A DNA stretch of 64,000 nt. Origin: Deroplatys truncata. Taxonomy: Eukaryota; Arthropoda; Insecta; Mantodea; Mantidae. Every line of letters starts with the position of its first letter. The first letter of the stretch is position 1. Below the pieces are notes generated by a model. It worked only from the letters and a program-made list of their open reading frames with translations, was not told the origin of the DNA and did no database searches. The stretch is from NCBI GenBank assembly GCA_030765065.1, contig CM060975.1, forward strand, positions 197,316,507 to 197,380,506, read 5' to 3'. The position numbers and the translations under genes are program-made. This document shows positions 1 through 11,402 of this stretch, piece after piece.

Positions 1-410
1 AAACCATTCCTCTCCTGGAAAGGTACGAGATAATCAGACGACTAAAAGTGTAATGTCATAGCCGTGATTTGAACCACGGATCTCCCGGTTTCCATGTGGT
101 TGCTCTAAACATTGAGCTATCATGGCAACAGGGCGTTACGATATTAAATTCCCCAATTGATTCGCATTTTTACCGTAAATTGTTTTCCCCGGTATGTCAT
201 CTCACTACTATTTGAGATCTCCTTGTGGTTTACCGGGAAAAAATGCGAATCAATTGGGGAATTTAATGTCCTGCCGACATGTTGCCATGGTAGCTCAGTA
301 GTGAGAGCAAGCGGACGGAAACCAGGAGATTCGTGGTTGAAATCCCGGCAATGGCATTGAAATTTTCACTAGTCTGATCCTACCTTTCTAACCTTGACGA
401 ACATACGGCT
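1..410. repeat. Fold-back element: two tRNA-like SINE units (S3) in inverted orientation
   Basis: Two tRNA-like units point away from each other. The right unit (about 282-350, plus strand) has an A-box-like TAGCTCAGTAGTG and a B-box-like GTGGTTGAAATCCC. The left unit (about 56-135) is its reverse complement. The inverted repeat extends beyond the tRNA heads: TTGATTCGCATTTTT near 160 pairs with AAAAATGCGAATCAA near 238, and the bodies outside the heads (1-55 and 350-400) also match in inverse. The central loop is about 50 bp. A related arrangement lies at 40735-41230. I infer a fold-back mobile element or an inverted SINE pair. A real tRNA gene is unlikely because the acceptor stem does not pair well. 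Confidence 0.72.
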
Positions 411-630
411 TGTGTGAAAGAACAATTCCATTTCATTTTAATTTCACTAATATGATATAGATGTAAATGTTAACAAATCTTTAACATTGATCATTCATAC
501 CTTTGGTCGCAAAATGACGAGGACAGGTAGAACGTTTTATTAATCATAAGCATTTGTGTATACATATTAGATATAAGTTATATTGCAACTTTAAGATGTT
601 TAATTCTGTATGAATAAGTGAGAGGTAATA
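411..630. other. AT-rich spacer, nothing recognised
   Basis: This stretch is AT-rich tail sequence after the tRNA-like repeat. No convincing coding frame or motif is visible. Confidence 0.5.
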
Positions 631-1484
631 AAAAAATCTGATGTGTTACACTCACATGACTTTCTCTACTCTTGTACAAACTATTTTTACAAACGCTTAT
701 TCCCCATATGCTTCATGTTAATCGAGATATCGAGATGTTAACCTTATTGCTAATTTTCTTGTAATGCAAGGGGAATTGGTAGGCTTTAAGCTATAGTCAA
801 ATGTTTTAGGAGCTGGTTGCTAAGTGGAGTATTCCATTCTCTTTGCATTACCAGGACAAAAAAATGAATAACGAATTTGAGAAAAACTATAAGTATTGGA
901 ACATTTAAGGGAATAACAAGCAATATCTCGAAAATGGTTCACTTAACTAAAAAAATGTATGTGAAATAAATTGTGTATTTTAACACGATCTACATTTTTT
1001 GTGTACTAAAATTTTGTCTATCTCTTATGGTTTACCAGTTTACCAAAAGTCGTTCACAATGAAGAATACTTTTGGAGACATTCCCAGAAAATTGAAGATA
1101 CACATTTTATTTGTCATGAAAATATCTTAAACATATGATATTTTAATCAAAATCGTTAGAGCCATTTTTGAGAAAATTAAAATTTTCGAAAAATCTTCCA
1201 TGTAAAGGGTAATCTGGGGTGGGGATTTTCTTGAAAACCTTTGTGTCGCATCTCTGGAAGATACTGAACCTAAATACCAAGTTTGGTGTTTATCCGATTG
1301 TTCGTTTCTGAGTTATGCTGTTCACAGACAGACACACAGACACACACACGGTCATGTTTCCAAAAATGCTTTTTTTTATTCAGGGGGTCTCAAAACATGT
1401 ATTTCCGGTGAAATCTCGGTATCGAATTTTTGGGTGGAATACAATACTTCCCCTACTTACTATACGTAGTACAGAAAGTAAAAA
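631..1484 (+). repeat. Family M repeat, near full length
   Basis: It opens with AAAAAATCTGATGTGTTAC followed by ACTTTCTCTACTC, and ends with ACGTAGTACAGAAAGTAAAA, so the short inverted ends are present. The inside carries the family landmarks in order: AACCGTTTAC-type AT-rich blocks, GGTGGGGATTTTC, the short CA tract at 1324-1350, GGGTGGAATACAATACTTC, then the end. No transposase is encoded. The small open frames here recur in other copies only because the DNA is repeated. It behaves like a non-autonomous DNA element (MITE-like). Confidence 0.85.
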
Positions 1485-2700
1485 GGTTGTTTGCGCATTA
1501 AGAATCATGGCGAGAGGACCATTTGAGAAAGGGCCTTGAGAAAGCTTTGTTAAAGCTAAGAAAACGGGAAATACAATGAAGGCTGATAGGTTCTCCAACA
1601 GAACGTTGGAAAAGTGGCGTGGGTGGATCTGCAAATCAGATTCAAACACAAGTGACTGTAGCCAATGACAGAAGATTACTGCATGGTGGGGTACAATTTT
1701 AAAGTTAAGCGTATATGACGCCAATCCAAAAAGATGTTTAAGTGGTGGGCTGCGAGATGAGTTAGAAGTAACACTTATCTGCGTGGGTCGCCAAGTGGTA
1801 GATTTCAATGTAACTTTGTCTGCGCAAGCAGTTGAGTGTTTATTGTGTTTATTTAGTGTTCGTATTGCAACTATGAAATTCTAAAGTACTTTCCGTAACA
1901 CTGGATCGATGTATTTATTCCTATAATTAACCACCACTTCTTATCGCACACTGATTAAGAGACGTGCTTCACCACAATACAGCTAGCCGGTATAATGTTA
2001 ATGACTACAGAACGCCTGTATGGAAGGAGACTGCAACCCACTTCACATCTCCCGCAGCAGAGATCAGCGTCCAGAGAAGACGCTTTCGGACAACGTATTA
2101 AAATTAATAAGGTGGTAGCCATAATTAATTATTATGAACACCCACGAAGGATATCTGTTACAATATGTCACGTTTAATCCAAATTCCAACATATTCTGCA
2201 TAGGACCTGGAAAATTAATAATCTTATCTTACAACTTCCAAATACCACCTCAATCCTTATGTGCCTTCAAGTTGTTAAAAGACACCGCGAAAATCATAGG
2301 TTTTCATGACTTTCAAATACTATCCCTAATATCTTAAACCCTTGCGTACAATTGTACACAATTTAACCAATCTGGACAAAACTGCGAAAATTATACTTTC
2401 GATTACCAAATTTTATCTTCATATGTGGATATCTCACATAATTTAATCCAGTTTACAACATTTTAGACACTTAACAGAAAAAACTAGCCCTGTCATCCTA
2501 ATCTCCTGCATATAAATTAACATTGTTCAAACGATCCTAACTAAATTTGAAAACCTACGCTTTAGGAGCAGAAAAAAAGAGCAAAACACATCTTTATTTT
2601 CAACCACTTACGTACAGTCGAGTGCACAGAAACTTGCCGATGCTTCTGGTTTCCTATGTGTTTTTCTTTATTTAATGTTGGCAGAAACTCCTTATCATAT
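1485..2700. other. Unassigned AT-rich sequence
   Basis: No repeat family found elsewhere in the window covers this stretch. A 142-codon minus-strand frame (1380-1808) starts in unassigned sequence and runs into the M copy. It has no recognisable domain and is probably fortuitous. Confidence 0.4.
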
Positions 2701-2706
2701 GTGTTC

Positions 2707-2920
2707 CACACCAGCCCTAGGTAAGCCCATCTCTTATTGGTTCGAAGTCAGATATACACGCATCAGCCTGCGAACCAAGGTCAAGCCTAAATGAGTGACA
2801 AAAGGGGAGAAGTAGGGAACAATGTCAGCTGATTGGCTGGAAGGCATACTTCGAAACAGCCTCTATATACCACAACAGCCCCTGGATGAGTGCGCCTCGT
2901 ATTGGTTTGATGTCAGATGT
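2707..2920 (+). promoter_or_regulatory. Promoter-like block with a duplicated CCAAT-type module
   Basis: Positions 2707-2756 and 2871-2920 are two diverged copies of one 50-bp module about 164 bp apart. They share CACA-CAGCCC, a TATTGGTT core and a TCAGAT ending. A third ATTGGCTGG lies at 2832, and CTCTATATACCAC (TATA-like) lies at 2861, just before the second module. CCAAT-type boxes before a TATA box are typical of promoters or LTR U3 regions. No coding region or LTR boundary could be tied to it, so the role is inferred. Confidence 0.35.
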
Positions 2921-2924
2921 CTGG

Positions 2925-3239
2925 TATTCAAACATTAAACTATGATCACAGTTGGACTTCAGGCTCAGAAGCTAAGGAAAAGGTGGGGGGAGATAAAGCA
3001 AACATTAAGTGGGTTGCTAGAACCAGGTAAGGGGCACTGCAGTGTCGGTTTAGCATTTCCTTACCGACATTTTTTAACATTTTTTATTCATACACTATTC
3101 AAAAAAATTTTAATTTTATCGGCACGATTCCATGCACTCGAGTGTACAAATCATAGCTGCTTCACCGATTTGTGTGAAACTTTGAACGCTTATACCTTAG
3201 GAGTCGGTTACATTACAACATTCAAAATAATCCTGTAAT
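2925..3239. other. Unassigned spacer
   Basis: A 98-codon frame (2942-3238) occurs here with no recognisable domain. I see no clear repeat membership. Confidence 0.35.
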
Positions 3240-3505
3240 ACTATCACTTATGGTTTATCGGTAATACAAAAGTCATTCAGAATGAAGAGGACTTCAAGGT
3301 TCTTCGGAAGAAATTCAATTTTATATAAATTTTAAAATTATATATTATATTGATTATATTTATGTTATATTTCAATTTTTATCGTTTTATTAGTCATGCA
3401 TATAGCATATAACATTTTAATCAAAATCATTAGATTTTTCCTGAAAATTTCGTGTCGCATCCTAAGAGAATCGTGAATTCAAATATAATGTTTGGTAAAT
3501 TCTCC
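3240..3505 (+). repeat. Family M fragment, degenerate
   Basis: The sequence starting TTATGGTTTATCGG, then AATGAAGAGGACTTC, then TTTTAATCAAAATCATTAG and CGTGTCGCATC follows the M plus-strand order. It has an AT-rich expansion near 3320-3380 and lacks both ends. Confidence 0.65.
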
Positions 3506-3519
3506 AACTGGCTCTCATT

Positions 3520-4364
3520 TTACGTTCTCTACCACGTACCTAGTAGGCAGAGAAGGTATTGTATTCCACCCAAAAATTCTATTCAAAGATTTCACCGGAA
3601 ATACATGATTTGAGACCCCTTGAATCCAAAAAAGAATCTTTAGAAAAAAATCCGCGCGTGTGTGTGTATGTGTGTGTTTGTGTCTATCTGTAAACAGCAT
3701 AACTCAAAAACGAAATGTTGGATAAATACGGAACTTGGTACTTAGGTTCCGAGGATGCCACTAAGATTTTTTAAGAAAATTCGCACCCACAAATACCCTT
3801 TACATGGAACATTTTTCGAAATTTTTGTTTTTCTAAAAATGACTATGACGGTTTTGATATTTAAAAGATATTTATTTGACAAATAAAATGTATACCTTGA
3901 ATTTTCTGGGAATAGCCTATGAAGTCCTCTTCATTCGGAAGGAATTTTGTATAATCTTATATAACTGGTATACGTTAAGCGTTAGATGAAAACGTACTAC
4001 ACCAAAAATGTAGATCTTTTTAAAACACACAATTTCTTCCAAATAACTTTTTCTGTGGCATCAGCCATTCCCGAGATATCCGCTATTAATGTTTCGATTT
4101 CTTCAATTATTGGTCATTCTTTTTTTCCTGTCGATTTTCTTGTTTTTCGCAATGTCATGGAAAGCGTATGGAATATTAAGGCCAGCACATAGCGTCCAGT
4201 TCTACATTTATCTGTCGCTTTTATTTTTGTTTTATAACGAAATGTGTAATGCATCTGTCTCCGTAAAGGTTTACTTCGGTTAAAATGAAATAGGAAAATA
4301 ATTTTTATGCCCACTAATAAGCGATAGAAGGTAGAGAAGGTCATGTGAATGTAACGTATGAGAT
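3520..4364 (-). repeat. Family M repeat, diverged subfamily
   Basis: It runs in minus orientation from ACGTTCTCTACCACGTACC with GTATTGTATTCCACCC, through a GT tract (3656-3680), to CCACTAATAAGCGATAG and GGTAGAGAAGGTCATG. This subfamily carries the 'CACTAATAAGCGATAGAGGGTAGAG' type of end in place of the 'TTGTACAAGAGTAGAG' type. Short frames in it are non-coding shadows. Confidence 0.82.
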
Positions 4365-4375
4365 CTCCTGCGAGT

Positions 4376-4545
4376 CAGTTGAGAGATTTAGTGTGTTGCC
4401 GGCATGTTACCACGGCAGCTCAGTTGCTTAGAGCAACCGCACAGAAACCGAAGATCCGTAGCTTAAATCCCGGCTACGGTATTGAATTTTTCGTCTGATT
4501 CTGCTTTTCCAACCTTGGCCACCACACGACTTGTATAAGAGAAGA
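4376..4545 (+). repeat. tRNA-headed SINE (S3), single arm
   Basis: GGCAGCTCAGTTGCTTAGAG gives an A-box-like element and CGTAGCTTAAATCCCGG a B-box-like element. The body ending ACCACACGACTTGTATAAG matches the right arm at 282-420. Here only one arm is present, so the family also exists as single units. Confidence 0.68.
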
Positions 4546-5285
4546 ATTAATTACCATATCAAGAAATGATCTAAACTTACCGAGAAGAGTAACAAATGAA
4601 TCAGGATATTCAGAAAGGCAGGCAAGTAAAAAGTTAATTGCGCTGGACATGCCCTGTGATATGGTTCGTACTAATTTTGTTTTCTTCAGGTAAACGCGCC
4701 ATTAAAAGCTTTGCCGCCAGGAAGAGATGTCTTTAATTTAACGCCGCGTCAACGCTAACAATGCTCGGTGGAATATGAAATAAGTCTGAAGAAACTCTCT
4801 AACCCACTTAAAGGAGATTTAGGACCGTAACGAAAGGCAGTAAAAACGTCTTCAATCTGCCGTTATATCTATTTTGATCATACTGTACGTGTTACATGAT
4901 TTCCTGCAATTCATAAGCACGTTATGGCAAAACAGCCACTGAGCGAGTGGGCAAGTGTTGGCAAGCGAAGCTAATTTCCCCACTGGTATGAAGACATGTA
5001 GCGAACTCATAAAGTACAAGGCACACAATGGGATGTGATGGCTCACGTGGGAGGTCGATACATGTGTCCCTCCGATTTACGGGACAGCCCCACCCCCGCA
5101 AGTCATGACTAGTTCGTACCGGCCACCTTTATTTCTTCTGACCTTTCTGCCCACTACCGAAAACAGCAATTTGTTTTAGCGCCTCCTCTTGTGTTCGTTG
5201 GTTATATTCTATGTTCTATACAGTTAAAACTGAACAGTAATGTTAGTTTTTGAATAGGTAACTTCTATCTCTCTATACATAATGG
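4546..5285. other. Unassigned sequence
   Basis: Moderately GC-rich stretches lie around 5030-5160. A 64-codon minus-strand frame has no recognisable domain. No repeat copy was recognised. Confidence 0.4.
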
Positions 5286-5293
5286 ATAGAGAC

Positions 5294-7175
5294 TAGGGAT
5301 GAGACTTCGATACCGTCGATACCTCAATACTCTCGATACTCGGTGGTATCGAAGTAAGTCTAGTATTTTCAGATAAGCCTTCGTTACTTTTAAATTTTTA
5401 AGTTTTGCACTATTGAAGGTTGTTGCGTTTAACTTTATGCTAGATAGGGAATGAAAGGAATCGAGACTGCATGTAAGCAGGTGCTGAACTATAGTTCTTG
5501 ATAGACCTTGACTGCGTTTCCTTTGGGTGAATGAATGCAACTTTCCATGGACTCGTGTGTCTAAATAAAAACATGCAAAACAATGAGGAAAGGAGTAGAG
5601 GTACTAATGTAACATGGATCGTTAAGTGAGTAGTGAATAAAGCTGATTTAATTTCTGCAATAGCCTGGCTTGGTCACTCATGCATTACATTTACCTACTC
5701 CGGTGGCCAAAATCTGTGAATACAGTAGAAACAAATCAGAACTTAAGACGTGAGATAACACAGCACTTGGAAATATTTGCTATTTTTAGTTGTTTGAATT
5801 AAATGTAAAATATACATTTGTTTATATTTTTAAGATTGCAGAAAAATAAGAATTTCTATTATTTGTTTTTTTGAGGGTAGAAAATCCTTAAAAAATAGTT
5901 TTCAACACAAAATATAAATACATAAAAAGGGAAGCAAAGAAATTATTATCATTATTGTTAATAAAAAACATGTAACATTATCAACATAAAAATTGCTTCC
6001 TATTGGAGAATGTCAAACAGGAACAATTTCAGAAATTAGTATACATACAAAATTGGTTGCATGCGTTTGTACACATAAAACTACTAATTGCGACGATATT
6101 ATTTATAATGTTTATGTATTTGTGTTTACTCCACGTGGTGAAGCCATTTTGTGACGTGATTCTTTGTTAGGTTTGTTAGCTCCATCTGGTGTTAGCAATT
6201 TGCGGCAGTATTTAGTGTTTGTTGAAAAAATGCTACTGTGATTTTATTTAATTTTGGTTCACTGTCCTCCGGCTAGCTATGATCTTTTTGGTCGAGCACT
6301 TCTCTTTATACAGGTTGTGTAAACGGAAAGGAGTCTTTCATCCAAAGATAACACTGATGAAGGAATTTGTTTTACACTTTTATTGTCGAACACATTCACT
6401 ATCACATTTACACATTGATCTTGACACTCGCCAAACTGAAACTGTTATAATAACTTCATTACTGATCATTCTTAATTCGCGTACTTCAACTTTTTGTCTA
6501 ATTAACTTTACAACACTTGAGATTTCTCATAACTCTGCTACACGTAACCTGCGAATTGATAGCCAACGTGTACTGTACAAACATTTCTGCTGGACTGAAG
6601 GCGACGTGTAACGTACAAATGTTTTCGACGAACTGATCTACCTCTAATCTAGCCCTTTTTATACTCCTACACCCCGATATGCCTAAAAATTATAACTGAG
6701 CTGATATTGGCTAATAAAACGCGCTCACATTAGTGTCTATTTTTATATCCAATGAAAATTATGAATACATATGCTCTAGGTAAAATGTTCCAGCAAATTC
6801 TAAAGAAAAACGCGCCAACATTACGTAACTTCCTCGTCTCTAATAATGATAAACAGCTCACCCCCTCGCTGCATTATTGCACGCTATTATTGTCAGTTTC
6901 AGTAAGGCCATATAAACTTACTTCTCAACAATAATTACAATCAACAAACATCTCAAATCAATGTCAAATAAAAATGCATATTCACATTATAATCATTCGT
7001 TACATTTAAATAATTTGTGATACAAATTACTGCATCATAATACGGGCATAATTCAGTGAACAAGCTATCGCCTTAGCGATTTTTTTACGAAGTGAGTGTC
7101 GAGTATCGAGTATCAGTGCTCAATAATCAATATCGGTATCGATTATCAAGAAATAGTGGTATCGTCCCATCAGTA
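5294..7175. mobile_element. Family Z hAT-like non-autonomous element, split by a solo LTR
   Basis: The left end TAGGGATGAGACTTCGATACC and the reverse complement of the right end (TACTGATGGGACGATACC) form hAT-style imperfect terminal inverted repeats. The flanks ATAGAGAC (5286-5293) and ATACACAC (7176-7183) agree at 6 of 8 bases, consistent with an old 8-bp target duplication. The outer tracts are rich in CGATAC/GTATCG. Related sequence occurs at 54142-55370, and end fragments occur at 49968 and 56410. No transposase is visible. A solo LTR is inserted at 6089-7037. Confidence 0.75.
6085..7041 (+). mobile_element. Solo LTR (L1 family) with TAAT target duplication
   Basis: The LTR is 6089-7037, starting TGCGACGATATTATT and ending ACTGCATCA (TG...CA). 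The 4-bp duplication TAAT flanks it at 6085-6088 and 7038-7041. Comparison with the Z copy near 55255-55290 shows the empty site, which proves insertion. A second copy lies at 28293-29202. TTTTTATACTCC near 6658 and AATAAA near 6713 fit TATA and polyadenylation signals in a plus-strand LTR. The 110- and 60-codon frames inside are probably not coding. The 4-bp duplication fits Ty3/gypsy or Bel-Pao type integration. Confidence 0.85.
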
Positions 7176-7183
7176 ATACACAC

Positions 7184-7676
7184 CGCAGAATTTTGCATTA
7201 ATTTCGAAAAAGAAATGGTGATATAAACATTAGTTCACTTTTTATCGCTAATTGTCGCAATAATTTCATTTAAATTTAAAAGGGACTTTCGGTAAAAAAG
7301 AAGGGGAAAAAAACCAAAGAATGCTGTATTGCGTAATGACGTATTAGGCAAATTATGAAAATACTGGTTTTATACGTCAATCTGTTAAAATATTAAAATT
7401 AAACACAATTTTTACAGCATGAAAAAAAAAACAGTATTTTATTTGTAGGGAAATCTGCTTACTTATTTAGGACACGCCGATACCTTAGCGTCCTTGGCCT
7501 TAACACCAGCACCCTTTCAAATGGACAGTACCTTTTTCCATCTTCTGCCAAGTGTCAATCGCTTTTGGAATGTAATTGTCTTTCCAATTCTAGTGTTCGT
7601 TTTGTAAATAAAGTGAATGTTAGATTCACAAGTTCAGATATTTAAATAATAAATCAAGTATATTGTTTTAAATCTT
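7184..7676. other. AT-rich spacer
   Basis: No coding frame of note and no recognised repeat. Confidence 0.4.
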
Positions 7677-7745
7677 ATGACTTTCTCTACTCTTATCGTT
7701 TATTAGTGGGTATACGAATTATTCTTGCGAATTTATTTTCCTGTC
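7677..7745 (+). repeat. Family M end fragment
   Basis: GACTTTCTCTACTCTTATCG followed by TTTATTAGTGGGTATACG and TTATTCTTGCGAA matches the first 70 bp of diverged M copies. The rest of that copy is missing. Confidence 0.65.
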
Positions 7746-7795
7746 TACTTCTTGTTTAGGAAAAGAATGTGGAAAAGGACAGACAGAGAGGGAGG

Positions 7796-7829
7796 AGTCT
7801 TTAGAACGCGAGCGAAGCTGCGGGCCTTA
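7796..7829 (+). repeat. Possible Helitron-like 3' terminus
   Basis: GCGAGCGAAGCTGCGGGC can form a short GC hairpin, and CTAGT follows shortly after. Helitron 3' ends have a hairpin followed by CTRR. No TC-starting 5' end or RepHel gene is visible, so this is weak. Confidence 0.2.
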
Positions 7830-8039
7830 CTAGTTAATAAAAGCGAGATCTCAAAAGCCGGTAGATAGCTAATTGAACTTTTGCGAATTGCCTTTATGCA
7901 ATCATATTATAAATATCAAATTAAATGAATGCACATTGTGTATTTTAATATTTTCATACAAGCATTGCCTTAATGTAAAACTATTGGATAGTTTACCATG
8001 AAATAGGCTGCAACTAGAAAACATTTCTGCAACAGAATC

Positions 8040-8427
8040 CCATTTCACCGGAAATACGTTTTGAGATCCCCTGAATAAAAAAAAGGCATTTTTAGAAACA
8101 TGTCCGTGAGTGTGTCTGTGTGTGTGTGTCTTTGAACAGCATAACTCAGAAACGAACAGTCGGATAAACACCAAACTTGGTATTTAGGTTCAGTATCTTC
8201 CAGAGATGCGACACGAAGGTTTTCAAGAAAATCCCCCCCACCCCAGATTACCCTTTACATGGGACATTTTTGTAAAATTTTAATTTTCTCAAAAATGGTT
8301 CTAACGATTTTGATTAAAATGTCATATGTTTAAGATATTTTCATGACCAATGAAATGTATATCTCGAATTTTCTGGGAATGTCTCCAAAAGTATTCTTCA
8401 TTGTGAACGACTTTTGCATAACTGGCA
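8040..8427 (-). repeat. Family M, truncated copy
   Basis: It has M landmarks in minus order: TTTCACCGGAAATACG, a GT tract at 8105-8130, CACCAAACTTGGTATTTAGG, CACCCCAGATTACCC and GAACGACTTTTGCATAACTGG. Both termini are absent. Confidence 0.82.
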
Positions 8428-8559
8428 TGAATGCTCAGTTATGGAGTTAGTAACTATGCGTTATTATTGTTAATATTATTAGGATAATCATAATTAAATG
8501 CAAGATTCCAAATTCAAGGTGCACATTTGCACACATATGAACGAATTTCGTCTTTTATT

Positions 8560-9391
8560 TTTACTTTCTCTACCACCTACCAGTAGGTAGAGAAGGTATT
8601 GCATTCCACCCAAAAAATCCATAACGAGATTTCTCGGAAATACATGTTTAAGGCACCCTGAATCCATAAGTGTATTTTTAGAAAAATGTCCATGTGTGTG
8701 TATGCCTATTTGTTTGTGACCAGCATAATTAAAAAATGAAAAGTCGGAAAAATACCAAATTTGGATTTAGGTTCAGTACCTTCCAAAGATGCAATACAAG
8801 ATTTTCAACAAAATCCCCCAACACAAACTATCCAACCCAACTACAGAGAGCATTTTCGAAACGTTTAATTCTTTTAAAAAAAGGCTATAAGGATTTTGAT
8901 TAAAATGCCCTACATTAAAGATATATACATGACAAATAAAATGTATATTTTGAATCTTTTGGGAATAGATTGTCAAGTCCCCTTCATTCGGAAGGAACTT
9001 TGTTTAATCTGGTAAACGTTAAGTGATAGACCAAAACGTGCTACTCAAAAAGAATGTAGATCTGTTTAAAACACACAATTTTATTTCAAATAACTTTTTC
9101 TGCCGCATCAGCTATTTCCGAGATATCCCTTATTAATGCTTGTTCAATTTGTCATTCTTCATAAGTCCCATCAATTTTCAGTGGTTTCTCGCGATTGCAT
9201 GGAAAATAATTAATTTTAAGGCCAGCACATAGCGTCAGGTTATTAAACATTTGACTATCGCTTTTCCTTTTGTGTCTATAAAGAAATGTGTAACACAGGC
9301 TTATCTCCATCAAAATAAAGCACATAGAAAAATGAACTTTCGTAAGAATAACTTGTATACCCAGTAATACCATAGAGGGTAGAGAAAGTTA
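8560..9391 (-). repeat. Family M repeat, diverged subfamily
   Basis: It runs from TTACTTTCTCTACCACC and GTATTGCATTCCACCC to CATAGAGGGTAGAGAAAGTT, with both inverted ends present. The internal GT tract is short and interrupted. The two minus-strand frames inside are shadows. Confidence 0.82.
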
Positions 9392-9885
9392 AGTACAGAT
9401 TCTTTAATTTGCTATACTGTGTAAATAAAAAAAATAACAACAAATAACTTTACGAAAGAGAGATTGATTATTCACTTTCTATTTCGTTTTCTACACAGGC
9501 CCTATCTCAACTGAACCTTAAAGGTCCATTTGCCAAGTCTTGTACTATCCATGATATAGCGAGTTAATGCACTTCCAATGTTCTCCTTGATGACTCTATG
9601 CATTTTGATTAATGTAGTCGACGCATGACAATGCCGCTGTTGCCAAGTCTGTGCGACACGCCAGGTCAGTGATCACATTTAACAAAGTCTGATTGTCATT
9701 TGCTCCTATTATGCCGAATGAAATGAATCCCTCTTGCTCAAAATAGGAGCTGGAATGTTTATGTGCTTATGTGATTATGACAGTATATATACACTGAAAT
9801 GATAGTGTATGAGAATTAGGTATTTCTTAACAGACTCAAGCATATACTTAAGTGAAAAATGGAATAGCAGACCCTTTTCAGTGGT
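9392..9885. other. Unassigned spacer
   Basis: AT-rich sequence with no recognised gene or repeat. Confidence 0.4.
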
Positions 9886-9919
9886 ATTCAAAGCAGAGAT
9901 CTACACGAGCTAGGGCCAA

Positions 9920-10142
9920 GCCTTTTTTTTTTTTTTTTTTATTTTTTTAAAAGTTCCCTTGTCGTTCCCAGATTATACTACTGTGTTTTTCTGTTTGATA
10001 GCGCTTATTTCCGCAACACACACACGCACACAAACACCCATGCCCGAGGCGGGACTGGAACCCGCGACCCTCAGCTTGGCGGAGCGCCGGAGCGACCACT
10101 CCAGCGACCACGGCTACGAGGGCCGGCAAAGCCTTCGGACCT
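9920..10142 (-). repeat. tRNA-headed SINE (S6) with poly-A tail
   Basis: Read on the minus strand, CTCGTAGCCGTGGTCGCTGG supplies an A-box-like element and GCGGGTTCCAGTCCCGCC a B-box-like element. The unit then runs to a long A tract (the T run at 9927-9947 on the plus strand). It is much more GC-rich than its surroundings, suggesting fairly recent arrival. It sits between the left terminal repeat and the core of the Y element. Confidence 0.7.
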
Positions 10143-10852
10143 AGAATCGGGGCCGGCCCGTGGGTCGGGTTCGGGCTTAATTTGAAAAATATTTGTTGGG
10201 GCGATCCCTGGCTTGAAAATAAATAAACAATATATATTATGCTCAATATATTTATTATGCTCAACATATACATTTAAATTGTCATGTAAATATCCTAAAT
10301 ACACAGTATTTTATTCAAAACTAACACATTTTTTCAGAAAATGAAAAACAACCAAACGTTTTTCATGTAAATGGAAAATAAAGACAAAAAATTCATCACA
10401 TTTTTTGGGACGGGGTCTTGGGATGCCGGTGTAACACAATTATTGCAACGTGCAAACATGCATCACGCTATTAATAGTAGTAGAAATAATAAATATATGC
10501 CCCTTTCGGTCAATTAACGATAAAGTTACAAAAGCACGGCAGCTGCAAACTTTTACCTTCTCCCGGCCACCCACACCCAGGACATCATGGGCATAGTGCA
10601 GTAATAAGGCAGTATACCGTTAACATGACGCTTACTACATGCGGATTCTAGCATCTTATCGGCCACTATTTATGTAAAATGGCACCATAATTCCTCCCAA
10701 GGACCACAGTGTACCTCTGCCTTACCGCAGGGGGAAAATTCCTTATACCTGTACTGGAAACAAACCCAAGTCCCTTCGGACTGCAAGCAGCAGCGCTTCG
10801 TGTGTAATGATACTGCTGCTGATTATGGTAGTAATAAAGGTAAAGGTACATA

Positions 10853-11402
10853 TCACGAAGGGGCCCCCGGAACCGGGATAGAGCACAGCAAGTAGGCTGT
10901 AACGGGCCTTTTCGCTTCCAACATGACTCCTGAGAGGGAGGAATGAGGGGAAAGACCGGAAGATCCGGATGCCGACGGGTGCAAGCACAGACAGTGTCCT
11001 AATGTTTCCAAATTGAACGCATCCGACGCCACCCGGTCCTGCCCACATGCAAGCAACTTTCATCGTCCCTCGGGATGGAACCCAATCGGAAGAGAGACTA
11101 ACTGAGCAGTCCCCGCAGCGACTCCAGGAAAGAAATCTCAACAGTGCGTAAGCCACCGTCCAGCCGCAACCCGCCAAACATCGTCGCCTGATCCGTCCTG
11201 AAACAGATAACAGGGAAGATGATGGGTACACGAAATGAGAGGGATGAGAGTCGTGGTAGAAGGTGCACCACTCCAGTATTCGCCTCTCGACCCGGGGAAA
11301 CCACGAAAAATCCATGGGCCAGAGTGGGCGGTCACCGGGGATTGAACCCGGGACCTCCCGAATGCGGGCCACAGACGTTGCCGCCTGAGCATCCCGCTCG
11401 GT
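10853..11402 (-). repeat. tRNA-headed SINE (S1), near full length
   Basis: On the minus strand the head starts ACCGAGCGGGATGCTCAG and has a B-box GGGTTCAATCCCCGG. The shared body CGCCCACTCTGG, TTTTCGTGGTTTCCCC and ACCACGACTCTCATC follows. The length of about 550 bp matches other S1 copies. Several overlapping open frames up to 209 codons cross it. They reflect its GC content and recur in other copies as DNA repeats, so I do not call them genes. It is nested in the Y element. Confidence 0.75.

Noticed and set aside
6279..6611. 110-codon frame with its relative at 28571-28783
   Set aside because: Both lie inside L1 solo LTRs. The similarity is LTR DNA identity, and the two frames break at different places.
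10743..11372. 209-codon minus-strand frame
   Set aside because: It lies within an S1 SINE and its flank. The GC-rich repeat yields long chance frames on both strands.
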